A stretch of 64,000 nt of DNA, from NCBI GenBank assembly GCA_014529385.2, contig CM043952.1, positions 61,766,119 through 61,830,118 of the forward strand. The letters run 5' to 3'. The DNA is from Adiantum capillus-veneris (taxonomy: Eukaryota > Streptophyta > Polypodiopsida > Polypodiales > Pteridaceae). The translations under genes and the position numbers were made by a program. The notes under the pieces were generated by a model. It ran no database searches. It was not told the origin of the DNA and saw only the letters and a program-made list of their open reading frames with translations. The first letter of the stretch is position 1; each line of letters begins with the position of its first letter. Shown in pieces: positions 10,921 to 21,614 of this stretch.

Positions 10921-11088
10921 GAAGAATGTGTTTTAGAAAGGGCTATCGAAGACGAAACTTATATAGGAGAACCCTTTCCAGAGGACACACTTGAACCATT
11001 AGAATGGACACACATTCTAGCAACCCTAGATGTTTGTGCAATTCCGGATGGTCCCACAACGAAATTTTGCGACAAGGACGGGTACGAC

Positions 11089-11952
11089 GTGGTTCCGTAC
11101 TTCAGGTTGAGAACTACACTCGAAAAAGAAACTGATAGAATAGATGACCTGGAAAAGCTAGACGAGCTTCGCCTAAAAGCAGTAGCTTCTATCTACGCTC
11201 AAAAAAGGCGACAAAAGGAATTTTTTGATAAGCATGTGCGGACTAAAGAGTTTAAGGTTGGGGACTATGTCCTAGTTTACACTCTGAAACAACATGCTAA
11301 GAAGCTTAAAAAGCGAGGGATGGGACCTCTGGTGATTAAAGATCTATCACCAAGTGGAGCCGTCAAGCTTGCTACATTAGACGGAGAAGAAATGCCCAAT
11401 TGGATTAGTGGATGCAGAGTGAAAAAGTATCTTTTGCCGCTAACCCAAGACATGCTTCTCAAAATACATCAAGAAAAGCTGCGTGTCCAGAAAAAGAAAA
11501 AGATTGTGGAGGAAGCGCAAGCCGAGGCGAAGGAAAGAATGGAGAAAAGAAGACTACTGCGTCAGAAACAGCGCAATGAAGGAGCAATACGAATAAAAGC
11601 AGTCAGTATAACAGAAATGGATAATGACAAAGAAGAACCCATCATTGAATGCAAAGTAGGAACCAACCAAATCAAAGCCAGAGCACTATTGGATTCAGGA
11701 GCTCAAACTAACCTACTTTCACTCAGTTTGTATAGACAATTGACAAATGACACTAAATTACAAACTGCCAAGCAAGAGTTAAAGAGTTACTCTGAGAATT
11801 CAATCAAAACTGTCGGATGCACAGTTTTACATATACAGATTAACCAGTATGTGTATCCTCATATGTTTTACGTGGTTGAAGACCAAGCTACACAACATCC
11901 ATTATTGCTAGGACAACCATGGCAGAAGCAATACAATGCAATGATTGACTAG
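11089..11952 (+). CDS. pol: G1 integrase C-terminus fused to a second retropepsin-like domain
   Basis: Residues 20-130 carry the end of a Ty3 integrase: LDELRLKAVASIYAQKRRQ, GDYVLVYTLKQHAKKLKKRG and MPNWISGCRVKKYLLPLT. The same blocks occur in G2 at 53340-53600 after a full integrase. Here the upstream reverse transcriptase, RNase H and integrase core are missing, and the junction near 11100 keeps the frame. A basic Lys/Glu/Arg linker follows, then RALLDSGAQTNLLSL and HPLLLGQPW, a second aspartic protease pattern with its own DSG. G2 has a decayed equivalent near 53860 (ALVDIGARAHVV). Two protease domains around the Pol core are unusual. Confidence 0.8.
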   Translation: MVPYFRLRTTLEKETDRIDDLEKLDELRLKAVASIYAQKRRQKEFFDKHVRTKEFKVGDYVLVYTLKQHAKKLKKRGMGPLVIKDLSPSGAVKLATLDGEEMPNWISGCRVKKYLLPLTQDMLLKIHQEKLRVQKKKKIVEEAQAEAKERMEKRRLLRQKQRNEGAIRIKAVSITEMDNDKEEPIIECKVGTNQIKARALLDSGAQTNLLSLSLYRQLTNDTKLQTAKQELKSYSENSIKTVGCTVLHIQINQYVYPHMFYVVEDQATQHPLLLGQPWQKQYNAMID

Positions 11953-11964
11953 AGTTCTAAATCA

Positions 11965-12720
11965 GTGCTTATCAAATACGAAGGTGAAAGTCAATCAGTT
12001 AAGTTCACCAAAGGAGAAGAGCCAACTCCAAAGGATGAATCCAAAGACAAAGGTAAACAACAACCAGAGAAAAAGAAGAAGCAATGGCAACCAAAAGTTT
12101 CTATACAACCGGATTACTCTTCGACGAGGAATTCTCAACAGTGGATAAGGAAGACAAGCAATAATATAACAGCTCAACCTTGGGAAAAAATGGAGTCAAA
12201 GTTGGTATGGAGACCAAAAAAGGTTGTGCTAGAGAACACAAAGGTGGAAAACAGAGTCTTCAATACCAGAAAACAGAGTGATTCCAGACAATCAAGGACA
12301 GTGAAACAGATCTGGATTCCAAAGAAGTTCATGACGGCACAAAGCTATAGCAAGCAAATTTGGATCCCAAAGATTTGTAAACAGGAACTCCCTTCAGTAC
12401 AATCAACGGAAACTCCTAGGTATTTCAAGTCGAGGAAATCAACACAAAGAACAAAGCAGGTTTGGGTCGCAAAGAGTTTGTGGCAAGCACAAGTGAAGCG
12501 GAAGCAGATTTGGATTGTAAAAAAGAACAACAAAGTGAAGAAGAATCCATCTACTGATTCTACTACCGAAGTGCCAAAACCAATCCAAAACCTGACCACC
12601 AATCCTTCAATCAAACAAAGAGCAGCTTTATTGGAAAGACTGTTGTATCATCGCTCTGCAATTGCATTGGGAACTTATGACCAAAACAACTACAATGCTT
12701 CGCCCACAGACACTTCATAG
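11965..12720 (+). CDS. G1 basic tail with repeated K-x-W-x-P-K motifs
   Basis: The frame continues the previous one after a single TAG at 11950-11952. It is rich in Lys, Gln and Trp and repeats a short motif: KLVWRPKK, KQIWIPKK, KQIWIPKI, KQVWVAKS and KQIWIVKK. G2 has VVKKIWVKKS and KKLWIPKQ near 54250, so the motif array is a family feature. The role is unknown. The high charge suggests nucleic-acid or chromatin binding. The end, RLLYHRSAIALG, is followed at once by a G-rich purine run. Confidence 0.6.
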   Translation: MLIKYEGESQSVKFTKGEEPTPKDESKDKGKQQPEKKKKQWQPKVSIQPDYSSTRNSQQWIRKTSNNITAQPWEKMESKLVWRPKKVVLENTKVENRVFNTRKQSDSRQSRTVKQIWIPKKFMTAQSYSKQIWIPKICKQELPSVQSTETPRYFKSRKSTQRTKQVWVAKSLWQAQVKRKQIWIVKKNNKVKKNPSTDSTTEVPKPIQNLTTNPSIKQRAALLERLLYHRSAIALGTYDQNNYNASPTDTS

Positions 12721-12741
12721 TCGTCCGGGAGGACTCAGACT

Positions 12742-12755
12742 AGGAGGGGGGGAGG
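12742..12755 (+). promoter_or_regulatory. Internal polypurine tract-like sequence in G1
   Basis: AGGAGGGGGGGAGG shares GGAGGGGGGGAG with the 3' polypurine tract at 18838-18852. It lies 20 bases after the end of the Gag-Pol frame. It may act as a second plus-strand primer or mark where the extra ORF block was acquired. Confidence 0.5.
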
Positions 12756-14350
12756 TATACAGGTATACAGGAGCTACAAAGCAGCTACAAGCGACAAAAA
12801 CAAGAAAAACAAAAATTATATTACAAGGGCAGTGTCTTACATGATTTTGCAATTTTTATGTTTGATTGCGGATATTGATAATATTTATGCCCTTATATAC
12901 CTTGTTTTGCAACAAGAAGAGATCAAATGATGAATTTGGGTCTCTAGACGTGTAAATATCACTAAATAAGAGTGTGTTTGGAAAAAAGTGGTAATCCAAG
13001 TCCAGAAATCACAAATAATTGTATATTCATATACACAGAGTTACCAGCTATTTATTGTGTATGTTTGGAATCTTTTGGCTTCAATTTGCTATTTTCCTTT
13101 ATTTTTAATGATTTTCTTGATAAAAGTAAAAGAAAAATAAAAAAGCAGGTGAAATGAGATCGGAAAAAAGAAAAGAATAGACGGTGATGGTCCTAATGAC
13201 AAGGGCAACCCATGGTAAAAATTGGGTACAATTCGGAAAAAGTTGCGGAAAGCCCGAAATGACAGAATTTTGGCAAAGTGGACAGATTTCTCAGAAACAG
13301 GTCAAACGGAGTCCAAATTGAGAAATTTCAAATCCTAAAGTGCATTTCATGACAAGATAGGAGCACATGTCAAATTTGGTAACAAGTGATCCGGGAAGTC
13401 CGAAGTTAAGTATTTTTCACTTCACTTTCAAGCTCATTTCCACTATTACCTTCTTGGAGAGAGCAAAGAGCACACAGGAGCATCCAACCTTCTACGGTCT
13501 TCTACGACTGCTACGAGAGCTCAGAGGACACCAGACATGAGAGGTAGACTCGTTGCCATAAGCTTTTGATGCTTATCGTTAACTTTTGTCGCGAAAACTG
13601 ACCAAAACCAAGAAACAAGAGCAGACGGGGAATGGGGAAGAACGCTAGGTAGTGGCACAACCGCCTAACCAAACCTTGCAAGAACTTAGAGGTGGGTTAT
13701 CCTAGTATACAAGATGGGTTTCTAACACTCAAAGCTCGAGAAAGAACGACTGGAAAAACCCTAGGTCAACAGAGCCTGCAAGAGGCAAACAGGAAAAAGT
13801 TGTCGAAACGACACGAAACTTCACAGGAAGTTCAACCACATCAAGGACAATGAAACCATGGAGTATCTCCAGGTTTGGATCACCAAAAGTAGGTCGGAAC
13901 AACTGATTCGGCTGCGGACACACAAAGCGTCATTTTGGCATAACGGCTAAAATTGATGACCAAATGACATGAAACTTCACAAGAAGCTTCAAATATACAT
14001 GGATGACTTATGTTTGCAAGCAAAACCCAAAAAAAAGCTGATTCACTTACCGATGGTGAAAAAGACGCTTTCGGGCAACCAAATGGAGAAAGATGGAGAA
14101 CGGGGAGCCAAAGTCAAGTTCAACCAAATAGGTGGCTTCACAACATATCCAATGAGCTGGAAATGCAACTCTCGAGAAGAAAAGTTGAAGAAATTCAACT
14201 CCAAGGCAAAAAGACGACTTCGGAGACTGAAATGCCTATAAGGGGGCTTTTTAGCTAAACTGATGACTTTTTAAGTTGAAAACTAGTTAGCAGGGCTTAG
14301 GGCACTAGCACAAAGCATTCTTTGCACAAAAAGACCAACATTTCAAGAAA
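12756..14350 (+). other. G1 internal spacer before the extra ORF
   Basis: No convincing gene is present. AT-rich sequence to about 13440 is followed by a stretch (13490-13720) with words resembling the LTR 3' part (CTACGAGAGCTC, CTAGGTAGTGGCACAACCGCC). That stretch could be an old LTR-derived leader for the extra ORF. A pair of overlapping short frames at 13969-14258 looks non-coding. Confidence 0.4.
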
Positions 14351-15361
14351 AGACATCATACGCGTATGATGTCTCACAGCATGAATTTCACATCCATTTC
14401 AACATTTGAGTGCATAGCCTCATTCCACATGTTAATCACATCCTGTGAACCAAGTATCATGAGAATTGGAGTTAGAAAACCCAAGGAAAACCAAAAAGAC
14501 GCAAAGTAGGCCATAAAATTGATTTTTGGTCCTAATTTTGTCAAAATAACTCCAAACTCAATGAAACTTTGTAGGATTGTTGATTAACACATCTACAAGC
14601 TATTTGTAACCAAAAAACACCATTTTGACACAAAAGACATCATACGTGTATGATGTCTATTTGCACTTACAGAGCCAAATCTGCTCATTTGTCATCATAC
14701 ATCCATTGTATATATCTAATACATGCTACATATGAAATTTGGAACCATTTGGTCAAGAGGATCACCCCATTAGCCCAATTGAAGGAAAATCCTTCACCTA
14801 AAGCCTATTTTTGGCCTAAATCCAACATACTCAAGTCCAAACCAAGATTTGAGTAGATATAGTCCTTCACTAGTACATGGGGAGTCCACAGAACCAATCC
14901 CATGAAAAATTGACACAAAAGACATCATACGCGTATGATGTCTCCAGAGCCATTTTTAGCCCAAAATCTATCCAAACTTCATAAATCCACTGAATAAGCC
15001 TATCTAAAGCCAAATCCAAGCTTATAGAGAAATTTGGTCCAAAAATACACTAAAAGACATCATACGCGTATGATGTCTCACTATGTGATTTTGGCACCTC
15101 AGGGCTTCAACCACCAAACAGAAGTGATCTACATGCCATTTGAAAGTGAACCACCAAGTTTTATCCAATTTTGATCATAAAATCCAATTCCCTTTCAAAA
15201 TTTTGCCAAGAGCCTGAACTGGACTAAACTGGCCAAAACTTGACCAAATGGGATCCAAACTCAAATCCAAGCATATGATACTCATGTATACACTATCAGC
15301 TACAAGCACAACCAATATGAAGTCATTTTGACACAAAAGACATCATACGCGTATGATGTCT
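14351..15361. repeat. Palindrome cluster B (five copies)
   Basis: The 24-bp palindrome of cluster A recurs here. Start positions are 14351, 14635 (central change to ACGTGT), 14920, 15055 and 15338. Steps are 284, 285, 135 and 283 bases, close to the 288/125/282 pattern of cluster A. Three copies share the leader TTGACACAAAAGACATCAT. The sequence between copies is diverged. Confidence 0.9.
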
Positions 15362-15493
15362 CCAGCATGATTTTGAGCCCAGCTTGCATTTTTTTCACCT
15401 ACCCTGCATCCTTAGGCCCTGAATAGCTCATGTTTCAATTTTCAAGTCATTTGAATAGTTAAAAGCTTCATTTCGGCTTTCAGTACTAAAAAG

Positions 15494-18400
15494 ATGCTAA
15501 CTTCTGAAATTGGAGTTACAGGATCCATGGATTCTGCCACGTCATCGGCAACGAAGAGAAAAAGACTGACAATCAAAGATGCTCTTGCAGAAGCAGAACC
15601 CTTTGACATTCCAACAGAAACCCTCAAGCCAACCAAAACTTGGGTGGAGGAAGCAGTATTGGAGAAAGAGGGAATAAAGATCTACCAGGGGACTTTCAGA
15701 GATCCTCAAGGGCAAGCGGTGGATGTACCGATGATCCCACATGAATTGGTAGATTATAGCAGGTCAGAAGACATCAGCAGGTACCTGGAAAGGGCAGACT
15801 TGCACAGTTTCTTCACCTTGAGACCATCAGGTGTGGATACAAGAAGAGTGTACGAGTTGGCAACATCCATTCAGAAGGATGGAAAAGCCACATTGACAGC
15901 CATGGATGGAGAGAAAGTAGAAGTACAGATCACTCCACAACTCATTGCAGACGCATTGAAGCTGCACAACAAAGGGAGCTTGGTCAGGGAAAGAAGGGAG
16001 GCCATAGAGGTCTATGGGCCCAAGAAGCAAAATGCAACCTATGGAGATATGGCGGACCCAAGAGCGGCAACCCTTTGCCGACTGTACAACCAGTTTCTCC
16101 ATGTTTGCAGTAAGAGACCGCAAAAGTATACGACACCGCCCCGTGCCATTGCGACCACCATCACATGGGCATTAAAGAGCAATATGCCAAAAGAGGTGAA
16201 TTACGCTCAACACATCCACGAGCAAGTAATTGCCATGCACAACGAGAAGCCAAAGTACATAGGAGGAGCGGAAGTTCTGACAAGAATAGCTTATGAAGCT
16301 ATTGGAGCCAGAGATCAATGGCCAAAGGTTCCCTCCCAGAATGAGTGGCTTAGAGAAGCCGATGAGGAGGAAGAACAGCCTGAAGTATCCAAGAGGGCGT
16401 CCACAAGAGCACGCCGGAAACTAGAAATAGTTTCAGAACCTGAAGAGGAGGTGGATGAGCCGCTTATGAAGAAAGTAAAGAAGAAGGTTGCTCCCAAGCA
16501 AACCAAAAGTCAGAAAGTGGCAAGAATGGAAAGACTAGTGGAGCAGTTTAGAGCGGAAAGAGCTCTAAAGGGGGACTTTGAAGAAAAGTGGGTGCCAAAC
16601 CCCACTAAAGTCGGAACTAGCTCAGCCAGGCCACATGTTGATCAATATGATCAATATATTAGAGCTTATGAGGAGTCAGAGGCTATACTGGAGCAGCAAC
16701 CTGTCGAGCCATACACTGAAGAGGAAGTACAACTTTTAAAAGCTGAGCTGAAAAAGGACGACGAGGGGAAGAAGAAAGTAGATGAGTCTACTGAACCTCA
16801 AGAGAAAGACGGGCAAGCAAACAAAGGGAAATCCAAGATGACTGAGGAAAATCAGCCCTCCTTTACTGATGTACCAAGCCCGAAGAAGACGGAAATCATT
16901 GTGGAAGAGACCACAGTAGAGATGGACACTGCTGGTATGGAAAAGCCGGAGGCCGGGACCAAGGAAAAGGAGATAGATCCAATTCAGCAAAAGAAAAGCG
17001 ATTATGAGGATCTGGTAGCGATAGGGTACACTGAAGAAGAGGCCCTTGAGGCAGTTTATGGGATCACCCTACAAAAACAAGATGATCGGAGAGGGACAGA
17101 GGAAAAAATAAAGAGTACAAAAGAGAGTGAAGAGAAACTAGACGAGCAGAACGTACTAGAAGAGCCGAAGCCAGTGGAGGTGGTGGCAGAAAAAAGCTTT
17201 AGAGTTGACAGATGAAGATGAAAAAGACATGCACATGGTGCATGAACTGCTCAGCAAGATCAAGGAAAGATCCAAGGCAAAGGAAGTGGAGATTGAGACA
17301 GCCAAACAAAGGGAAGCCAAGTTGCAGAGGAAATTAGAGAATGCTATGACTGAATCTAAAAGTCATAAAGCATCACTCTCCGACGCGGAAAACGAGAGAG
17401 ACGGCTTGATACTCCAGCTAGCCGAGGCTTCAAGAGAAGTAACAAGTGCACAGGAAGCAAGGGAGCGGATGGAAGACGACTTGGAGGCGGCTAAAGATGA
17501 GCTCATTGAGCTAAGGGAAAGAGTCAAGCTCCAAGAAAGAACAATCACTAGACTCAGGACTACCCCTAGAGCTAGCAGAGCAGGAACCGAACAAGAGGGA
17601 GCTCTTGTACCAGCTCTGGAAGACCAGGTCCGAAGCTTACAAAGAGAGCTAAGATTAGAGAAAGTGCAAAGGTTGCACATTGCGGAGGGATCATTGGCAG
17701 CAGAGGAGAGGCTCACTTTAGAAAATCAAACACTAAGAACAAAGAATGAGACCCTCCGCAAACAGCTCCAAGATCTACAAGAGCAACAAAGAAGAGAGAC
17801 AGAGACACCACAAGAAGAATCATGTGGAGCAGCCATAGAGCTACCAGAAACTGGAGAGGCAACCACAATTGAAGATCCAGCCCCAGTTCAAGAGGTGGCC
17901 TCAACTTCAGGAATCTCTGAAGAAGAAGAACAAAGGCTCCATGACCAAATAGAAAAGTCAGCAGAGGAGAGTGCCAAGGCGGAAATGGAATGGGAGAGGA
18001 GACTCCTAATCTCCATTAGACTTCAGGGATTAGACACAAAAGTGCTCCATGAAAAGTGGATGCAACCCAGCCTGCCTTTCCCTTTGATGAAATTTGAAGT
18101 GCTAAAAACGAAAAAGAGAATAGAGGAGGAGCAGTATGTCGCTCTTTACGAAGGCGACATCACAAAAGAGGAACAATCAAAGAAGATTGTAGATTCGCAG
18201 CCTAGATGGAGGAAAGGTTGGCTGAACAAATACCCAGCCTACCTCATCTACTTGGTAGAGGCACCAAAGGAGATTCGGGAGGATGCAACCTTCTGCCCGG
18301 TGCCAAGAGTCAGAAGCTGGAAAGAGGATGGCAGGATTGCAGAAAAGAAGCCAAATTGGCTTAATTACCCCAGGATGCCATGACCAAAGGCAGGAGAGAG

Positions 18401-18803
18401 AATAGGTAAAGCCTACATGGTGAAAACCCTAACGGGCACCATCAAGCTCTTTACTGGCTCTCCTGACCTTTCGTGTCAGATGCTCAAGAAAATTTACAGG
18501 ACTCTCTTAGCTTGCATTGAAGTGTTCGCGCCAGATAAAGCCACGACCTCGAGTCTACTATCGACGGCCGACACAGTGACTGATATGATGTATGATCTTT
18601 CATTGCAGCCTTCTCCAAAAGTGTTGCACCTCCTATACCAAAGGATTATGTTTTTGCCTAGCTTCCACATGCAAACATTCGAAGAAGCTTTCTACACCGG
18701 CTTTTTCACCCACGAAAGTAAAATATTCGGCCCAACCTTGACCATCGGCAACCTACGATACGAATCACATTTGCAGATGCTCAAGACGACAGGACTTTAT
18801 TGA
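15494..18803 (+). pseudogene. G1 extra ORF: unknown domain plus long coiled coil
   Basis: Three frames form one original gene of about 1,100 codons. Part 1 (15494-17215, 573 aa) starts in an N-terminal domain with IPHELVDYSRSEDISRYLE and SFFTLRPSGVDTRRVYELA, typical of the large extra proteins of Athila/Tat-like elements, then turns highly charged. A one-base change in an A-run near 17190 shifts into part 2 (17205-18383, 392 aa), which has long heptad-like Glu/Lys/Leu/Arg repeats, a coiled coil. A TGA at 18381-18383 separates part 3 (18417-18803), which lacks a known domain. The function of such ORFs is not settled. It ends 34 bases before the polypurine tract. Confidence 0.7.
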
Positions 18804-18837
18804 CCAAGCATAAAAGTCATGTCAGGGACGACATGAA

Positions 18838-18852
18838 CGCGGAGGGGGGGAG
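18838..18852 (+). promoter_or_regulatory. G1 polypurine tract
   Basis: CGCGGAGGGGGGGAG lies immediately before the 3' LTR start at 18853, the expected place for the plus-strand primer. Confidence 0.85.
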
Positions 18853-19789
18853 TGTTGAGCCAGCAGAGGATCACACCCACATTTTTGCTCACACTCATCA
18901 TTTTGTAACCATTGATTGTAATAAATGTCTTTCCGACATTAATTTTGATTTGAGCCATTCATTAAGTAACGGGACTCAATTGAGTTTTCAGCTTGTAATT
19001 TCGAAGTAATTTCACTTGCTGATGTAATTAGTTAGAGATGTTCTCACCTCCAAGGCTGAGGTATATAAGCCAAAGTTTTTATAACCTAAGAGATTCAGAT
19101 TATTAATCAAAGTGAGTTTTTGAGCGCTGTGATTGTGTCTGAGAGAGGGTGAGAGAGAGAGAGTCTTATCCACTTGCTACGCGAGCTAGGGAGCCGCCAT
19201 TGGAGAAGCGACACCGCCATTGTGTTAGCAACGGCGAGAGCTACGCACAGATACCAAGAGTGCGCGCTATTGGCTTCTATGTGTGGTAAGTTCCTACGAG
19301 CTTCGGTGTGAGTTTTCTTCCAACTCGTGTGTCGGAATGGAGCATGCAGCATATCTATAGAACCACAACGAGTAGAGCTACGCATTAGTACCATCGGGGT
19401 CAAGTTTCGGTCACCTGTATTTTTCGGCCTGTCTTCATACGCGTTTACCGCACGGAGTGATTATAGGTTGATTTTGCAGTTCAAGTCTTTAGGGTGTTGT
19501 TCTTACCTAGTGTATAGACTTCCCCTTGAGTTTGAGATCGATTCAATGATTCTAGATCCTGTTTCGTATAGCATTCGTTCGTAGTACGGATTTCAGTCAC
19601 TTGCGTATTTTAGAACTTAGATTTGATTTCCTTAGTAGTGATTGTCATTAGAAGGTCGAGTAGGTGATTTGACACCCACCTAGTTGTTTCCATGCGCTTG
19701 CGGGTCAAGCTCCGTCCTCGTCTGACAAATTCTGTTGTTGGTTGAGTTCTCGCTATTTAGCTTCCGCTAGCGGCGTAACCGCCTTAACA
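18853..19789 (+). repeat. G1 3' LTR
   Basis: This is the partner of 4245-5183, with TG...CA ends. About a dozen single-base differences over 937 bp imply a fairly recent insertion. It is followed by TATTC, the target duplication. Confidence 0.92.
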
Positions 19790-19864
19790 TATTCCTACGC
19801 ATGGAACGCCAAGAGTACACGTGTTGAACAATGGCCACTGTGCCATTGACCCTATGGTTCTTGA

Positions 19865-20030
19865 AACCAAGAAGTCTCCCCTTCCACGAGTTAGAACTCG
19901 ATGAGGCCCGATAGCTGCAGGTTGCATGAATACCCAAGAAGTCTCCCCTTCCACAATTCGTCGAGGTTGCCACAATTTGGAACTCGATGAGGCCTGATAG
20001 ATGCAAGTTGCATGAAGACCCAAGATCCTT
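19865..20030. repeat. Two-copy tandem repeat, about 80 bp
   Basis: The words GAAGTCTCCCCTTCCAC, AACTCGATGAGGCC and GATAG..GCA.GTTGCATGAA occur twice in order. Origin unknown. It lies just right of G1, on the side where the rest of gene X would be expected. Confidence 0.6.
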
Positions 20031-20212
20031 TAGAAAACACTTGCAGCACACATTCTCCATCAGAATACCTAGTGTTATGCAAGCAACCCGCTTCTATCCC
20101 ATCCTTTGGCTTCCTTGAAGTGGAGGGGGTTGACATGGTAGCACCAAAAGAAGAAGAGTTGTGGTGTTAGAGAGAGAGGCATGTTGCTTCAGCATAGAAG
20201 TGAGGAGGAGAA

Positions 20213-20480
20213 GTGGTTGAATGGGGAATAAGGGGAGAAGAAGTAGTTCAAATGGATGATGTGGATGAAATGGGGAGACGGGTGGTGTTGCTATGGAAAG
20301 ATTCTATTTGTGCTACAACTATGGAAATCTTGGAGGAAGGGGGAGTGGTTCAACGGGGAGCAAGGGGAGAAGAAGTAGTTCAAAGGGATGGTGTGGATGA
20401 AAGGGGGAGACAAGTGGTGTAGCTATGGAAAGCTTCCATATGTGTTGCAACTCTGGAAAGCTTGGAGGGAGGATGAGAAG

Positions 20481-20534
<54 letters not shown>
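20213..20534. repeat. Two-copy tandem repeat of about 130 bp followed by (GA)n
   Basis: The words GGGGAGAAGAAGTAGTTCAAA, split over GTGGATGAAA and GGTGGTGT..CTATGGAAAG, occur twice between 20213 and 20470. A (GA)n run fills 20483-20534. The small frames here follow the repeat and are not convincing genes. Sequence to about 20940 shows no feature I can name. Confidence 0.6.
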
Positions 20535-20538
<4 letters not shown>

Positions 20539-20984
20539 AGAAAAGGTAGAATAGAGGGTATTGCTGAGTAATTTAGATTTTGGTCAAAGAAAATATTTTT
20601 TTGACCATTTCTATGGTTAGACTTTTGGGGAGTGAAACGTGAGATTTAGATATTTAGTTTTTTTTCCAAAATTTTAGGGTTACTTTATGGACGTCCATGA
20701 AAATGGAGGGAAAGCGCCCCTTCTCTCTCTTTCTAGGGGACAAAGCTTTAATGAGGGGAACAAAAAGACCCCCAAGTCCCCCTACTACCCTATCTTTTAG
20801 AGGGTATAGCTGTGGCCACCATCGTCTTCCTATTGGTTCATGCTTAATCACCCCTTAAGCTAAAGGGCCCTTTTGGGGTTCATATTTTTCTTAATGTGAG
20901 GCCACACTTGGATATCCAGAGACACATATTGATAGAGCTACATTATATGAAACTCTCTTCTATGTCATAGATATAGAGGTATAG

Positions 20985-21380
20985 GTAAATGGCTTTGCAT
21001 ATTCAAATTGGGGTGGCAGTGTTAAGAAGTAGTTCATTGTAGCGTTAAGTACAAGGGTCTCGAGAGTACATTCGTCAAGGGTGAAACAAATATAGTATAT
21101 GAGGTAGCATTGCTGGATCATCAAGACTTGGAGATATAGGTACAATGCCAGTTGTCATACACTGTGACAACATTGGAAGCATCCAATTGGTGTAGCACTT
21201 GGGGCTTCATGCACACACAAAGCACATAAAGGTTCATTATCACTTCATCAAAGAGACCATCTTGGATGTCAACATTGATCTTGTCTACATTAATCAGGCA
21301 GTCTCTTTACCAAGGCCCTATGCACAAAGAAGCAAGGAAGATTTTGAGGGATGCTGAAAGTACAAGATATGACATTGAGC
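20985..21380 (+). pseudogene. pol: Ty1/copia RNase H remnant
   Basis: With frameshifts, the plus strand encodes IHCDNIGSIQLV, HAHTKHIKVHYHFIKE and ILDVNIDLVYI. This is the end of copia RNase H (CDNQSAI, RTKHIDVRYHFIRE in intact copies). Stops inside the match and the lack of other domains show an old fragment. The 230 bases that follow hold nothing recognised. Confidence 0.65.
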
Positions 21381-21614
21381 TCGAGGTGAAGTGTTGAGAT
21401 ATCAAGCTCTATGCCATTAGGAAATTTCGGAGGTCATTTGGAGGGCCTTCTAAGAAAATGTATTTTTTGCACTCTCTCTCTAGAAAATATGGTGAATAAT
21501 AGAGGCGGGTCTGTCATGGTAAAAGTTCAAAAAGTGTACTTTAAGTAGATTCTTTACCCTTCTGAACATTTGTCCGTAATGATTGAGGGATAATCTTCTT
21601 TTTAGTTGCATTGA

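Larger units (their letters stand above)
4240..19794 (+). mobile_element. G1: complete non-autonomous LTR retrotransposon, 15.5 kb
   Basis: Two LTRs (4245-5183 and 18853-19789), about a dozen differences apart, both start TGTTGAG and end TTAACA. They are flanked by a perfect 5-bp duplication TATTC at 4240-4244 and 19790-19794. A primer site follows the 5' LTR and a polypurine tract precedes the 3' LTR. The inside encodes Gag, two retropepsin-like domains, the integrase C-terminus, a basic tail and a long extra ORF. Reverse transcriptase, RNase H and the integrase core are missing, so mobility must have depended on another element such as a relative of G2. The overall plan (Gag-Pol, spacer, large extra ORF, long spacers) recalls the Tat/Athila branch of plant Ty3 elements. 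Confidence 0.9.

Noticed and set aside
13969-14258. Overlapping 82- and 90-codon frames in the G1 spacer
   Set aside because: Two phases are open at once over Lys-rich sequence, with no similarity to other family members seen here.
18870-19009. 69- and 85-codon frames repeated in both G1 LTRs
   Set aside because: They are duplicated only because the LTRs are duplicated and contain promoter and leader sequence; no protein motif.
4140-20140. Continuation of gene X N-terminus immediately right of G1
   Set aside because: The sequence at 19795-20140 shows tandem repeats but no match to the N-terminal part of gene X in copy 2.
20654-20851. Short minus-strand frame between G1 and the copia relic
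   Set aside because: No motif, no homologue in the window, and low complexity in the flanks.
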